NCBI GenBank assembly: GCA_949825045.1
Contig: OX463812.1
Span: forward strand, 3,766,661-3,830,660
Direction: 5' to 3'
Length of the DNA: 64,000 nucleotides
DNA from: Argyresthia goedartella
Lineage: Eukaryota > Arthropoda > Insecta > Lepidoptera > Argyresthiidae
Shown here: one piece after another, positions 19,684-30,148 of the stretch
Position numbering within the stretch: the stretch's first letter is position 1
How the letters are laid out: each line of letters begins with the position of its first letter
Made by a program: the position numbers and the translations under genes
The notes under the pieces: model-generated
The model's input: the letters and a program-made list of their open reading frames with translations, nothing else
Databases searched by the model: none
What the model was told of the DNA's origin: nothing

Positions 19684-20772
19684 TTATGCCGTGGTCTTTT
19701 CAGTTTCTCCACGCGACTTGCAAAATGTATGCCACGGTTTAACATGCACATCCTCATCCCAATGTTTCTCACATAAAAATTCTGTGACATGTTTACTAGG
19801 GACACCTACTTTAAACGATGCATAATCTCCTCTTGGCTTGAGACTTTCAGCTGTGCATGTATCGTCTGGGCGTATTGAGTTCAGATGTTCAAGTACTTGA
19901 TCAGCAGTCGTGCCGACCTTAAGAAAATAGACGTGAATGAAAGACTTCCTTTCGGCCGCCCGGAGCGTTGTAGATCCTGGTGCTGCTGTTCCTCTTATCA
20001 CGTCACTAGAACGGCGCGGGCGCTTCATTTGCACAGTTTTCCACTCAGACTCATCCGTGGCAGCGCTCTCTTCCTGTTGAATGTTCTGTGATTCTTCCCG
20101 AGGTATTTCTTGAATTTGAGCACACTGTTCAGCTCTCTTCATTTCCGCTGGTGGTGGCGCGGGCACAAATTTTCTTACAGTAGAAGCATAAGACGGCACA
20201 TGATTTTTTTTAGGACGTCCTGGTTTTGCTTTACCATGCTGCTGTGCAGGCGACGTGACTCCATCCAGCTTGGCACCTACATCCGCCTTGTCATGAAGCT
20301 GGGTTTTTTCCGTTTGGGTGCAGCTTAAGTCTCGTACCATCTGCATCAGAGTTTCGTTGGAAGCTTGGAGATTTTTGACTGAAACGACCAAATCCTTGAG
20401 CGTGGAATCGTATACCTCGGCAAACTCCAGTTTGATAATGCGCCTGAGGTTTTCTTCGTGCACACAACAGGAATCTACGGAAGCATTTTCCAACATAATC
20501 GGCTCGGTGGCCACTGTGATATTTGGGTTAGAATCCATCTTACGGCGTATCAGCGTTGAATCATTTTTCGCTTCCCGGGGCTTTTTCGATACGCATGACG
20601 GGCATACCCAAGACTTTCTGGCTTCATCCGACATACTTTCATCTCCCGAGGGAAGAATACATAGCTCGTGGTATTTACCAGCACACGAAATACAAATTAG
20701 GGGTACGTCTCTTCTTGCAATTGTCTTGCGGCAGCATGCATATACAGTTTCCTTACTAGCAACCGATGCCAT
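19684..20772 (-). CDS. LINE-A ORF1 with PHD-type finger
   Basis: I prefer the Met at 20772 (MASVASKE) because the 14 residues upstream are hydrophobic and unlike the family. The first 70 residues contain a Cys/His cluster (YACCRK, LICISCAGKYHELC, WVCPSC) of the PHD/RING type. A probable coiled coil at about residues 110-150 and a basic Pro-rich region follow. The C-terminal domain (FIHVYFLKVG, DYASFKVGVPSKHV, WHTFCKSR) resembles that of other insect LINE ORF1 proteins. The role is RNA binding and particle formation. The ORF is open throughout, unlike ORF2. Confidence 0.75.
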   Translation of the reverse strand: MASVASKETVYACCRKTIARRDVPLICISCAGKYHELCILPSGDESMSDEARKSWVCPSCVSKKPREAKNDSTLIRRKMDSNPNITVATEPIMLENASVDSCCVHEENLRRIIKLEFAEVYDSTLKDLVVSVKNLQASNETLMQMVRDLSCTQTEKTQLHDKADVGAKLDGVTSPAQQHGKAKPGRPKKNHVPSYASTVRKFVPAPPPAEMKRAEQCAQIQEIPREESQNIQQEESAATDESEWKTVQMKRPRRSSDVIRGTAAPGSTTLRAAERKSFIHVYFLKVGTTADQVLEHLNSIRPDDTCTAESLKPRGDYASFKVGVPSKHVTEFLCEKHWDEDVHVKPWHTFCKSRGETEKTTA

Positions 20773-20914
20773 TTTATCGACTGTAGCGAGAACAAAAACA
20801 AAAAGAATAAACACGAGTTACGTTTGGATTTGATATTGGTACCCTTCTCGCTGCAGCTTGGCGTCTACCAATTAGCGCCACCGGATCACTTAGCGAAGCG
20901 GGTGAAATATTGTA

Positions 20915-21471
20915 TACTCTATTTCATATACCATGGCCCGATTACTTGAAGCTTAACAATAGGGCTCATAATGTTTGCCTTTTGCTATCTAATTAGGAGC
21001 ACTTCAAAATGGCACGCGTCGGTCCAACCTGCATGCAACTAAAGCGTGACTAAAACATTTTGGTATATACTTGAAAATAAAAATACGAAATATAAGTTGT
21101 TTACGGTATTTCATAATAATAGCTAACATGAGTTAAATCAAAAAAAAATTGTGTCAATAAAATAATAACAATCAGCTTTAAGACTAACTTAATTTAATTA
21201 CTTTAAATACATGTACATTAATTATATAAAATATTTAACAATTTTAAATATTTAAAGGCAAAAATTAATTATATACATTTATTCGCATGACAACTAACAT
21301 GAAATATTGTTTATGTTGATTACTAGGTTAAACGATCAAGATCATTAGGTTGCATGTAAAATACCACGCCGCAAAAGGGTCTGGCCAGGTATCTTTTGTT
21401 ATCACTAATCCTATTGTTAACGCCTAATGACCGTCTCAAGTGCATCGGGCCATGGTACATGAAATGGAGTA
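20915..21471. mobile_element. MITE with long inverted repeats and TA target site
   Basis: The left end reads TACTCTATTTCATATACC, then ATGGCCCGAT. The right end, reverse complemented, reads TACTCCATTTCATGTACC, then ATGGCCCGAT. Similarity continues inward for about 60 bp with small gaps. TA dinucleotides flank both ends. There is no ORF. Tc1/mariner-type mobilisation is the simplest guess. Confidence 0.65.
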
Positions 21472-21820
21472 TACCATACACTACGGATCTGCAACTATAT
21501 GCGCGAGGTCGATGACCTTCGATACACAGTAGTCACCTGACTGACTGCTTCGCTGGCGATCTCGAAGTTGGTGTAGGTCAGTTCCAACGGTTTCTTGGCA
21601 ATTATGGGGACGTTATTTGGCTTTATTTTCGTTGTAACAGGAGACTTTAACACAATTATTTCACCACAATGTAGCCAACAACACAGGCCACATGTAGTAC
21701 TAAAAAAATATCACTGAATTTAACTTTTAGCATATAATATTAAAATTCACAGCGGAGCAAGGAAAATATACGTGTCATAGACGACGTTTTCGGACGACCT
21801 TCTTGCGGCCTAAAGCCCAC

Positions 21821-21854
21821 TTGACTCGCCTTTACAGTAATAAAGGCGAGTCAA
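21821..21854. other. perfect 14-bp hairpin
   Basis: The arms TTGACTCGCCTTTA and TAAAGGCGAGTCAA enclose the loop CAGTAA. No T-run follows, so a terminator is not suggested. Confidence 0.8.
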
Positions 21855-22011
21855 AACTATACTCTGAATAAATTGAAAAAGAGAAGAAGAAGAAACATTT
21901 ATTATAAAAACAGTGAACACACACACAAATACATTACAATTAAAGAAATTGAAATGAAAATAAGGAATATATATACTAAACACAAATGGGAGAATTTAGA
22001 ATACACACGAC

Positions 22012-22375
22012 GGAAGAAAACAAAATAATTCATTCATTCGTTCTTGTATTCATTCATACAATCGATCAATCTGAATCATTCTATCGAGCGATATCGACGG
22101 TCATGGTGTGTCACTGTCATTACAAATGGCATCTGACTCAGCAGTATGCTGAAGGCCATGCCTTCAGCGCTGATTTTCAGTCAGCGCCGAGTGTTACTCC
22201 GCGAGCGTCACAGTCTGCGGCGTGGTACATTATACATATGTACATTAATATATTCATAATAATTACATAATACTAAGTAAAAAATATAATAAATAAAAAT
22301 ATGTGATAACAGAGATAATATAAATACATTTGCTGAGCGGTAGCCATTGTTTCCATTTAAAAGATATATAAATAT
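22012..22375 (+). repeat. direct repeat R1 upstream of the mariner
   Basis: This segment of about 360 bp is repeated at 23505-23865 with a few differences. It contains two adjacent hairpins (GCTGAAGGC/GCCTTCAGC at 22148-22168 and GCGCTGA/TCAGCGC at 22167-22187) that are kept in both copies. The family is unknown. Confidence 0.8.
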
Positions 22376-22379
22376 ATAA

Positions 22380-23504
22380 ACACAGTCAGGTCATAAGTTC
22401 TGTCAAACAATAAAAACTTTTGAATTTAGAACGCTGGCCACAAAAAAGTTTATTGAATTCGAATTTTGAATTTTTCATGAAAATAAAAATGTGTACTTTT
22501 TAGAATTTTCCTCATTTTTAAATATGGAGTGGACACTTAAAGAAGACCGCGTCGCAGTTATTGCGTTGCATCGTTGCGGTTACGCGCCAATTCAGATTTT
22601 CGACTTACTGAAAATTTTTAATATAACCAAAAGATTCGTTTATCGTACCATAAAACGATACAATGAAGACTCCAGTGTAGATGACAGGTCAAGAAGTGGT
22701 CGCCCTCGCTCTGTTAGGACTCCAGCAGTGATAAAAGCTGTGAAGGCGCGAATTAAAAGAAATCCCATACGTAAGCAGAAACTGTTGGCCCTTCAGATGG
22801 GGTTAAGCAGGACCACGGTGAAAAGGGTTTTAAATGAAGACTTAGGGCTTAGGGCATATCGAAGAAAAACAGGACATCGTTTGGACGCTCGTTTAATGGA
22901 CCTGAGACTGAAGAGATGCCGCGCGAGATCGGGAAATTCTTTTTTCGGATGAAAAAATTTTCACCGTGGAAGAAAGCTACAACAAACCAAATGATAAGGT
23001 GTACGCACACAGCAGTGAAGAAGCGAGCAACCGTATTCCGCGTGTCCAACGAGGTCATTTTCCATCCTCGCTCATGGTTATTTTATTTGGGAGTCTCTTA
23101 TTGGGGCTTAACTGAGGTACATTTTTGTGAGAAAGGCGTAAAAACGAATGCAGTTGTGTATCACAATACAGTCCTCAAGTACCTTGTGGAACCTGTTTCT
23201 CATACCATGTTTAATAACAGGCACTGGGTATTCCAACAAGATTCTGCGCCAGCTCATAGAGCGAAAATCACACAAGACTGGCTGGCGGCGCGTGAAATCG
23301 ACTTCATCCGGCACGAAGACTGGCCCTCCTCCAGTCCAGATTTGAGTCCTTTAGAATACAAGATATGGCAACACTTGGAGGCAAAGGCCTGCTCAAAGCC
23401 TCATCCTGATTTGGAGTCACTCAAGGTATCCTTGATTAAGGCAGCCGCCGATATTGACATGGACCTCGTTCGTGCTGCGATAGACGACTGGCCGCGCAGA
23501 ATAA
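22380..23504 (+). mobile_element. maT-like mariner, 3' truncated
   Basis: The left end carries a mariner-like terminal sequence (ACAGTCAGGTCATAAGTTCTG near 22381) next to an AT-rich tract. The transposase gene follows, and its end is fused directly to the second direct repeat. The 3' terminal repeat is missing. Confidence 0.7.
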
Positions 23505-23518
23505 AGAAAACAAAATAA
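22524..23518 (+). pseudogene. mariner (maT-like) transposase, frameshifted
   Basis: The ATG at 22524 starts MEWTLKEDRVAV. Residues about 10-130 form two helix-turn-helix motifs with the linker GRPRS typical of mariner. The frame then changes near 22927 and again near 23084. The catalytic core is spread over the frames: FSDEK holds the first Asp, HWVFQQDSAPAH the second, and SPDLSPLEYKIW the third acidic residue, which here is Glu 37 residues after the second Asp. The enzyme would cut and paste DNA at TA. The last codons (after WPRRIK) belong to the flanking repeat. Confidence 0.75.
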
Positions 23519-23865
23519 TTCATTCATTCATTCTTGTATTCATTCATACAATCGATCAATCTGAATCATTCTATCGAGCGATATCGATGGTCGTGGTGTG
23601 TCACTGTCATTACAAATGGCATCTGACTCAGCAGTATGCTGAAGGCTATGCCTTCAGCGCTGATTTTCAGTCAGCGCCGAGTGTTACCCCGCGAGCGTCA
23701 CAGTCTGCGGCGTGGTACAGCCAATTATACATATGTACATTAATATATTTATATTAATTACATAATACTAAGTAAAAAATATAATAAATCAAAATATGTG
23801 ATAACAGAGATAATATAAATACATTTGTTGAGCGGTAGCCATTGTTTCCATTTAATATATATATA
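23505..23865 (+). repeat. direct repeat R2 downstream of the mariner
   Basis: It matches 22012-22375 from AAAACAAAATAATTCATTC to GCCATTGTTTCCATTTAA, and is followed by an (AT)n tract at about 23857-23880. Confidence 0.8.
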
Positions 23866-23880
23866 TATATATATATATAT
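23857..23880. repeat. (AT)n microsatellite
   Basis: A pure alternating AT run follows direct repeat R2; the corresponding place after R1 has a degenerate AT stretch and the mariner end. Confidence 0.9.
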
Positions 23881-24448
23881 GTAATTTACCTAGGTTGTGC
23901 GGGGCAGGCAGGAGCCTCCATTTTTTTCCCCGCGCGCACCTCCAGCGCCAATACGTACCTAGTCAACTCCGTATATTTTTTATTTAAAAAGAGTGGTAAT
24001 CATTAGCCCATCGCAGTGAAACAAATATCAATAGCTGAGGATTCGGATGATTCACAAATCATCACTATCAGCTTGAAAGACTGTTATAACAAAAGTGCTC
24101 TGTTCTCCAAAATCTTAAGTTAACTAGCCGTTAAAATGCTCAGTGAACAGTTGCTACCCAGTGTTCACTAGTTCGGTGAGTCACCAACCGGCGCTGCGCC
24201 CGACGAGCTCGACGGTCACCCGTCAGTCATCCGCCGTGTGAATCACCGCTGCTACTACGCATACGCAACTTTCGTCGCTACTGCCGTTGAACACGTACCG
24301 CAGCCGTCAACGGTTTGCTTTCGGCCACAAAGATACCGAGTTCGAATCCCAGTCACCATTGGCGTAGTTTTTTTTTTTTTTTTTTCACTAGAGGGCAGCA
24401 CACGTACCTTTTACGATACAAAGAGAAATATATATTACCTACGCAACA

Positions 24449-24901
24449 ATGAATACGTGCACAAGTTGCAACAATGTTCTAGAGGACAATAATTTTGTAA
24501 ACGTGCTTATCTCGGAGTCTGAAATTAAGGCCTGTCGGCGTGTGGCTAAAGTGGATGCTTCTTCAAAGAGACCCCGCAACATTATAATAACCCTGGAATC
24601 ATCTCGTCGTCGCGACGATATACTTTCGGCGTGTCTACGTTACAACAAGCAACACCCCAACGGCAAACTAAACTCGAAACACATTGGCATCGACGGTGAC
24701 TCTCGCAGTATATATGTGACCGAACATCTCTCACCTGAAGGCAAGATGTTGTACAAAGCTGTAAGAGATTTTGCCGGAGAGAAAGGGTATAAATTTAAAT
24801 GGGTTAAATACGGTCAAATATATTTAAGAAAGGACATTGATACCCCGACTATTCGCGTGAAGAACATTGACTTTCTCAAGAAACTGGAAGACAGACAGTA
24901 A
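24449..24901 (+). CDS. LINE-B ORF1 with FP-type C-terminal domain, N-terminally shortened
   Basis: The 150-residue protein starts MNTCTSCNN, which looks like the beginning of a zinc finger. It then jumps into a C-terminal domain (ACRRVAKVD, RPRNIIITLESSRRRDDIL, SIYVTEHLSP, KWVKYGQIYLRKD) that resembles the FP-type domain common in insect LINE ORF1 proteins. Full-length relatives have the rest of the finger and a coiled coil in between, as in the ORF1 at 35718-36690. An in-frame internal deletion is therefore likely. The presumed role is nucleic-acid binding. Confidence 0.7.
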   Translation: MNTCTSCNNVLEDNNFVNVLISESEIKACRRVAKVDASSKRPRNIIITLESSRRRDDILSACLRYNKQHPNGKLNSKHIGIDGDSRSIYVTEHLSPEGKMLYKAVRDFAGEKGYKFKWVKYGQIYLRKDIDTPTIRVKNIDFLKKLEDRQ

Positions 24902-25339
24902 TGTGTCACGGTATAAAAAAATAAACCTTCTCATGAACATGTCACATTAAATAATAATTTTACTTATAGTCACTCACTTTCTCCCTGTTTTAAAAAGGCA
25001 ACTCATAATTATTTCCTTAACCTATAAGACAGCTCAATTGTTATATTTAACGATATCACTTTCACGAGACAAAACAAGAACGATTATAATTATTCATTTA
25101 TGTACGATCGATTCCGTATTAAATTTCATGATTAATATAACATCCCAAAATTACCTCCTGCTTACCAGGAAAATTACTAATAATTGCAATTGCATTACTA
25201 ATAATAAGTTCAATAAAATTAAACAACTGCTATTTTGCACGAACTTAGATAAGCCACTACTTGCTATTCGAAACCCTCATATTTTCCCTCATCTATACAT
25301 ATAACAACTAATCATTATGGTGCTAACTATACATATAAG

Positions 25340-28251
25340 ATGACAAATAATAAATTAAACATCTATTATCAAAATGTGAGGGGGTTGAGAACGAAAACAT
25401 TGCAATTCTATAGAAACCTTTTGAATTATGACTTAGATATTGTGATTATTAATGAAACATGGCTGCACCCGGGAATATTAGACTCGGAAATATGCGACCA
25501 TAGATATGACATTTTTCGCAATGATAGGCCCACAACTACTAAGGGAGGCGGTGTTATGATCTGCACTAATAAAACCCTAATAGCAAAATCACGCCCCGAA
25601 TGGTCGTGCCCTCCCACCGAACTCTTATGGATAACTATTCCTAAACGTTAACTCAAAGATCTGTCAGGTGACCTACATATATGTGTTGTATATGTTGTGG
25701 GTGGCGGTAGTGAGCAAGCACAACATGTTCAGAATGTTACTGACTCTGTTTCATTTGTTGGTTCATCCTGTCCTAGCGATTTTATTTTGATTGCCGGTGA
25801 CTTTAACTTGCCCTGTATTAAATGGTGCAAAACTTGCGCTACTGTTGAGCACGAAGGCCTCGCAGAGACTCAGCAAGCCGCAACCGAGCTTATTAATGTA
25901 TGTAATGTACATAACCTCAGTCAGTATAATTTTTTCCCAAATATTTACGGTAACACAATTGATTTAGTTTTTGCCAATTTTTTCATTAACTTAAACAAAT
26001 CTCCCTCTCCGCTCGTAAAAGAAGACCTAAGTCCTACAACCTTGGAAATCGAAGCTAGGGACTTATTTTTGATGCCTTTAACTAAAACATCAGATCCCAA
26101 GTTGCTATTTTCGAAAGCTAATTACGAATTAATTAACTCTGAGATACACAATATTAACTGGAATAATATCTTAACAACGGGTACGATTAACGATGCGGTC
26201 TCTGTTTTTTATGAATATATTAATAATATAATTAAACTCCACGTACCCATCTCAAACAACAACTACAGAAATAATCAAAAATATCCTATATGGTACACGT
26301 CAGCCTTAATAAAACTAATTAAAAAGAAAAGTAAAGTACATGCGAAGTGGAAGAAGTATAATAATAGTAAAGATTATGATGAATTTTCACTTCTAGGAGC
26401 AAGACAAAAACAGTTACAGGATATATGTTATAATAACTTCATAAAAACTTCTCAAACAAACATCAAGAATAATCCAAAAATGATATGGAGCTTTGTTCAT
26501 ACAATGCGCGGCAAACGAGGTAATACAGGTTACCCAAACGTAATGACTGATGGACAGACAACGTTTAGCCACGGTCAGGACATTGCTATCGCTTTCAATA
26601 ATTTCTTTCAAAGCGTATTCACTAAAACTACGTCGAATAAATCACCACAAACAGAACTCATTGGTGCTCCGAGAGGCGATAGTGGCCACGTCTTTACATT
26701 AGATGTCACAGAAGAATCCTTATCAAGATACCTAAAGAACATTGATCTCAGCAAGGGAGCCGGTAGCGACAGCATACCTGCAATATTTATCAAAAAATGT
26801 TACAAAAGCATCTGTAAACCTCTCGCAATACTTTTTAATCGCTCCATCAAAGAGGGTGTGTTTCCTAATAAATGGAAAGAAGCACATATAGTTCCGATAT
26901 ACAAAAAGGAATCTAAATCACTTATAAAAATTATCGGCCCATATCAATACTCAATGGTATATCAAAACTATTTGAACTAATAGTCTACGACACTATATAT
27001 CACACCATTGCTTCTAATGTTGGGGATCACCAACATGGCTTTCTGCGACGTAGGTCCGTATACACTAACTTATGCGAGTTCACCAACTACGTTCTACATA
27101 GTATGGAACAGCCAGCTCAGGTTGATGTGATCTACACGGACTTTGAAAAGGCCTTTGACCGTGTAGATCACGATATCCTACTCAGTAAACTGAACACGTT
27201 GGGAATCCAAGGCGACCTTTACCGTTGGATCAGTTCATATATAACAAACAGGACGCAAGCTGTAGTACTGGGTGAATATAAATCAAACTACATTGACATT
27301 CCCTCCGGGGTACCCCAGGGATCCCACCTAGGGCCTCTATTTTACAATGCCTACTTATATGATCTACATGAATGTTTCACACAATCAAAACACCTTCAGT
27401 ATGCTGATGACAAAAAAGTTTTCTTTAAAATTACTAACGTTGAGGACTGCTATAAAATTCAAATGGACTTAGACAAATTATCAGCTTACTATAAATCTAA
27501 TAGAATAAGTATAAACGTAGATAAATGCATTCAAATAACTTATACACGAAAACAAAAACAAATTAATTTTAATTACAAAATTGACAATCAACTTTTAAAA
27601 CGCGTTGACGAGGTTCGTGATTTAGGCGTTCAATTGGATAGTAAATTGCTTTTCATCAAGCATATTGATATGATAGTAAATAAAGCTTACAGGAACCTCG
27701 GTTTCATGATCCGAGTATGTAAACCCTTTAAAGACATCTCATGTGTTAAGAAAGTATACTACGCATATGTCCGTAGTATCCTTGAATTTGCCAGTATCAT
27801 CTGGAATCCGCAATATGCAGTGTACACTAATAAAATTGAACGAATACAAAAACAGTTTATAAACCACCTAAACTATAGACTGAAAATACAATTCCCATCT
27901 TACGAAGAAGCCTGCAACCATCATCGTATTAACACCCTAGTGGATAGACGCACCATGCTTGATATGGCCTTCCTACATGACTTGGCTAACTCCACCATCG
28001 ACAGCCCCTCTCTAACGACACTGACATCTTTGGTTGTCCCCCGTCAGTGCTCCGCACGACGCGGACAACACGATGTCTTTTACACACCCTATAGCAAGAC
28101 AAACTACGGTCGTAATGAATACATTTCTAGAGCTACTAAGTGTTTCAATAAGAAATTCAGCAATGGTATAGACATGTTCAATTTATCTAAGGTTGGTGTA
28201 AAAAAGCAAGTACTAGATATATTATTAAAAGAGCAAAATCGAGTACCTTGA
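25340..28251 (+). pseudogene. LINE-B ORF2: AP endonuclease and reverse transcriptase, two lesions
   Basis: The endonuclease starts MTNNKLNIYYQNVRGLRTK and shows NETWL and AGDFNLP. An in-frame TAA at 25649-25651 interrupts it. The next open stretch (25652-26925) covers the rest of the endonuclease and the RT N-terminus (GAGSDSIPAIFIKKC). A one-base shift near 26925 precedes the NYRPIS box. The rest is open from about 26930 to 28251 with FEKAFDRVDH, SGVPQGSHLGP and the catalytic YADDKKVF near 27400-27423. The C-terminal 200 residues (AYVRSILEFASIIWNP) are typical of Jockey/CR1-type enzymes. Confidence 0.85.
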
Positions 28252-28492
28252 AATCTATTGTTTTGTCTCGGTATACCTTTCATAGTTTTTAGTGCAACAA
28301 AACCTAGATTAATAAAAATTGTCCTGCTTACATCCTTTATTTTAAGTATTAAGTTCTTATTGGTTCGGTCTAATTAAGGCATCTACAATATCCTATTATT
28401 GGCTAAGACAAATTAAGTTACTTAACAACTAAGCTTTATATATGTAGAGCTGCTGTTGGATATGTTAACAATAAAAATAAAATAAAATAAAA

Positions 28493-29258
28493 ATATTTAG
28501 TAGTTTTGCTGCATCCAAGTATGGGGTGATATGGGATCTAGGAGGGATTTTAAAACAAAAACGTGCACATGCGTTTTGCACACGTTGTATTAACCTTTTC
28601 GTCCGTCCAAGTATACAGCCACCACAGACGACATCACAGTAGTTTAATCTGGATAATATCAGTGATTCACTTAGCCTGACACGATACGAAATAGTAAAAT
28701 TTATTCTGAGTACGTGTTGACTCGCTTACGTAGAGTGGCACTTTATTTGAGTAACATTCTGAGCATTTAGCCATAAGTTTAGTAACTAGTTAAACTCGTG
28801 TAATGTACAACCCAGACGTCCAATATCGTTTTGTTCAAACAAGACTCGTCTCAAACAAGCGCTTAAACCTCGCTTCAACTAGAACTTTCCGAGGATGCTT
28901 TGATATGAATCATAATGAATGTTTGATAGTTCAGTGGAGAGTTTCCTCTGTGTTACTCTTGTTACGTCAGTTTTGGGCCATTGCATTGTAAGGCCGCGCG
29001 CTCATCTATGTAACGTGACAGAGACAAAGCCGGAATGTTTATGTATAGAGGTGGATCGTCTTGTTGTGTCATGCCACACGCTAATTCAAGGCCTATAGAA
29101 AAAATCTTAACTTAGATATCTTGTCATATTACATGTCACGTTTCTATAGGAAACTTATAAACCTAGTAATTAGAATAATATGCTATTCTAGCAATTTTCT
29201 GACTGAGCAACAAGTTGGATCAATGAGTGGTACCAGTATATCGATTAGTTTAGGTAGG
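28493..29258. other. unassigned spacer
   Basis: No gene supported. A short ORF at 28803-28991 has no recognisable motif. Confidence 0.5.
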
Positions 29259-29264
29259 CATCTT

Positions 29265-29470
29265 GTCACCACTTAGGTGACGTGACATCGATATGACAAA
29301 GGCCAGGTTAGCATTGGCATGTTCTTAACAGTCGGTATTGAAGATTTTGGCACCCAAAAGGGCATGTCCTTTTGGTTGCCCAATCCTTCAATACCGACTG
29401 TTTCTAGCATGCCATGCAAACGTGGCCTGTTTCAGATAGATGTCACTCTACGTTACCTAAGTGGGCACCA
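29265..29470. mobile_element. foldback element with about 80-bp arms
   Basis: The left arm (about 29265-29347) and right arm (about 29386-29470) are inverted copies of each other. They share CAGTCGGTATTGAAG/CTTCAATACCGACTG next to the loop and CCACTTAGGT/ACCTAAGTGGG at the outside. The 40-bp loop contains a smaller hairpin (GGCACCCAAAAGG/CCTTTTGGTTGCCC). No ORF is present. Confidence 0.75.
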
Positions 29471-29935
29471 CGTCCCAGGATAATAATAAACCGCTCTTAG
29501 CTCTGATCTGAGAGTTGTCTCAGCTATGTCACAATGAGGGTTCCGCCACAGGAAATCGGTAATTTTCACGCGCTTGGGATAGATTCTAATAATAATAATA
29601 ATGTTTATTCATAAAACAAAAAAGTAAAGCAAATGATTACTAGAACATAAAATAGTCATAAAGTTACAGTTTTCGTAAAGCAGGCGAACGACCAAACTAG
29701 GCATTTTAAATGCCTGTCTTATAATCACTGGTTGCTCAAATGTATAGCCTTAGACCTAAGAACTTAAATGATAAGTAACAGGGTATATCATAGTATGTAG
29801 CCATACTTTGCACTTGATTTTAAGGTTGTGTCGGAGAAAATGTGTGTGAGATTGTGTTTGAGAATTTGTTACACATGTGAATTGTAGAGTAAAGTTTTAT
29901 TTTATTACAGTGAAAGTATTTTAAATTTGATAACA

Positions 29936-29940
29936 GTCCA
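29936..29940. repeat. target site duplication GTCCA, left
   Basis: GTCCA immediately precedes the 5' LTR of the copia element and recurs at 34196-34200 immediately after the 3' LTR. Confidence 0.95.
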
Positions 29941-30108
29941 TGTTGGAGGTTTCATTGTAGCCTCCTTACTTTAATCCTGGCCAACTTCGTAGTGTTATGA
30001 CTTAACTGTCATTGTCACTCTTGTGAATGTCGTATTCTTCATCCTATGTGCTGAATAAACTCTGGCTTATATTTTTACAAATATGTGGTTTAATTATCAA
30101 ATACATTA
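29941..30108 (+). repeat. 5' LTR of the copia element
   Basis: It starts TGTTGGAGGTTTC, contains GAATAAACTC near 30053, and ends TACATTA. The last base is fixed by the target duplication after the 3' copy. Confidence 0.92.
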
Positions 30109-30121
30109 GGTTATGGTTCCG
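30109..30121 (+). promoter_or_regulatory. primer-binding site complementary to the anticodon arm of tRNA-iMet
   Basis: GGTTATGG directly follows the LTR. It is complementary to CCAUAACC, the anticodon loop region of insect initiator methionine tRNA, as in Drosophila copia, which primes with a half tRNA. Confidence 0.6.
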
Positions 30122-30148
30122 CAGAAATAGTATAACGTTGTAATAAAT

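Larger units (their letters stand above)
10685..20873 (-). mobile_element. LINE-A (Jockey/CR1-like), split by an LTR element
   Basis: Read on the minus strand this LINE has a 5' region near 20873, an ORF1 with PHD-type finger, an AP-endonuclease/RT ORF and an AT-rich tail with AATAAA and poly(A) at about 10705-10685. The mdg1-like element at 11435-17332 sits inside the C-terminal part of the RT ORF. The coding sequence is broken by several stops and frameshifts. The 5' border is approximate. Confidence 0.8.
24100..28492 (+). mobile_element. LINE-B, almost intact
   Basis: The plus-strand order is a GC-rich 5' region, a shortened ORF1, an endonuclease/RT ORF with only two lesions, and a tail of AATAAAAATAAAATAAAAT near 28470-28490. 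The 5' end is not fixed; GC-rich sequence begins around 23900. This is one of the better preserved LINEs in the window. Confidence 0.8.

Noticed and set aside
29580..29610. CRISPR-like or satellite array at ATT repeats
   Set aside because: Simple-sequence LINE tail; no spacers or regular repeats.
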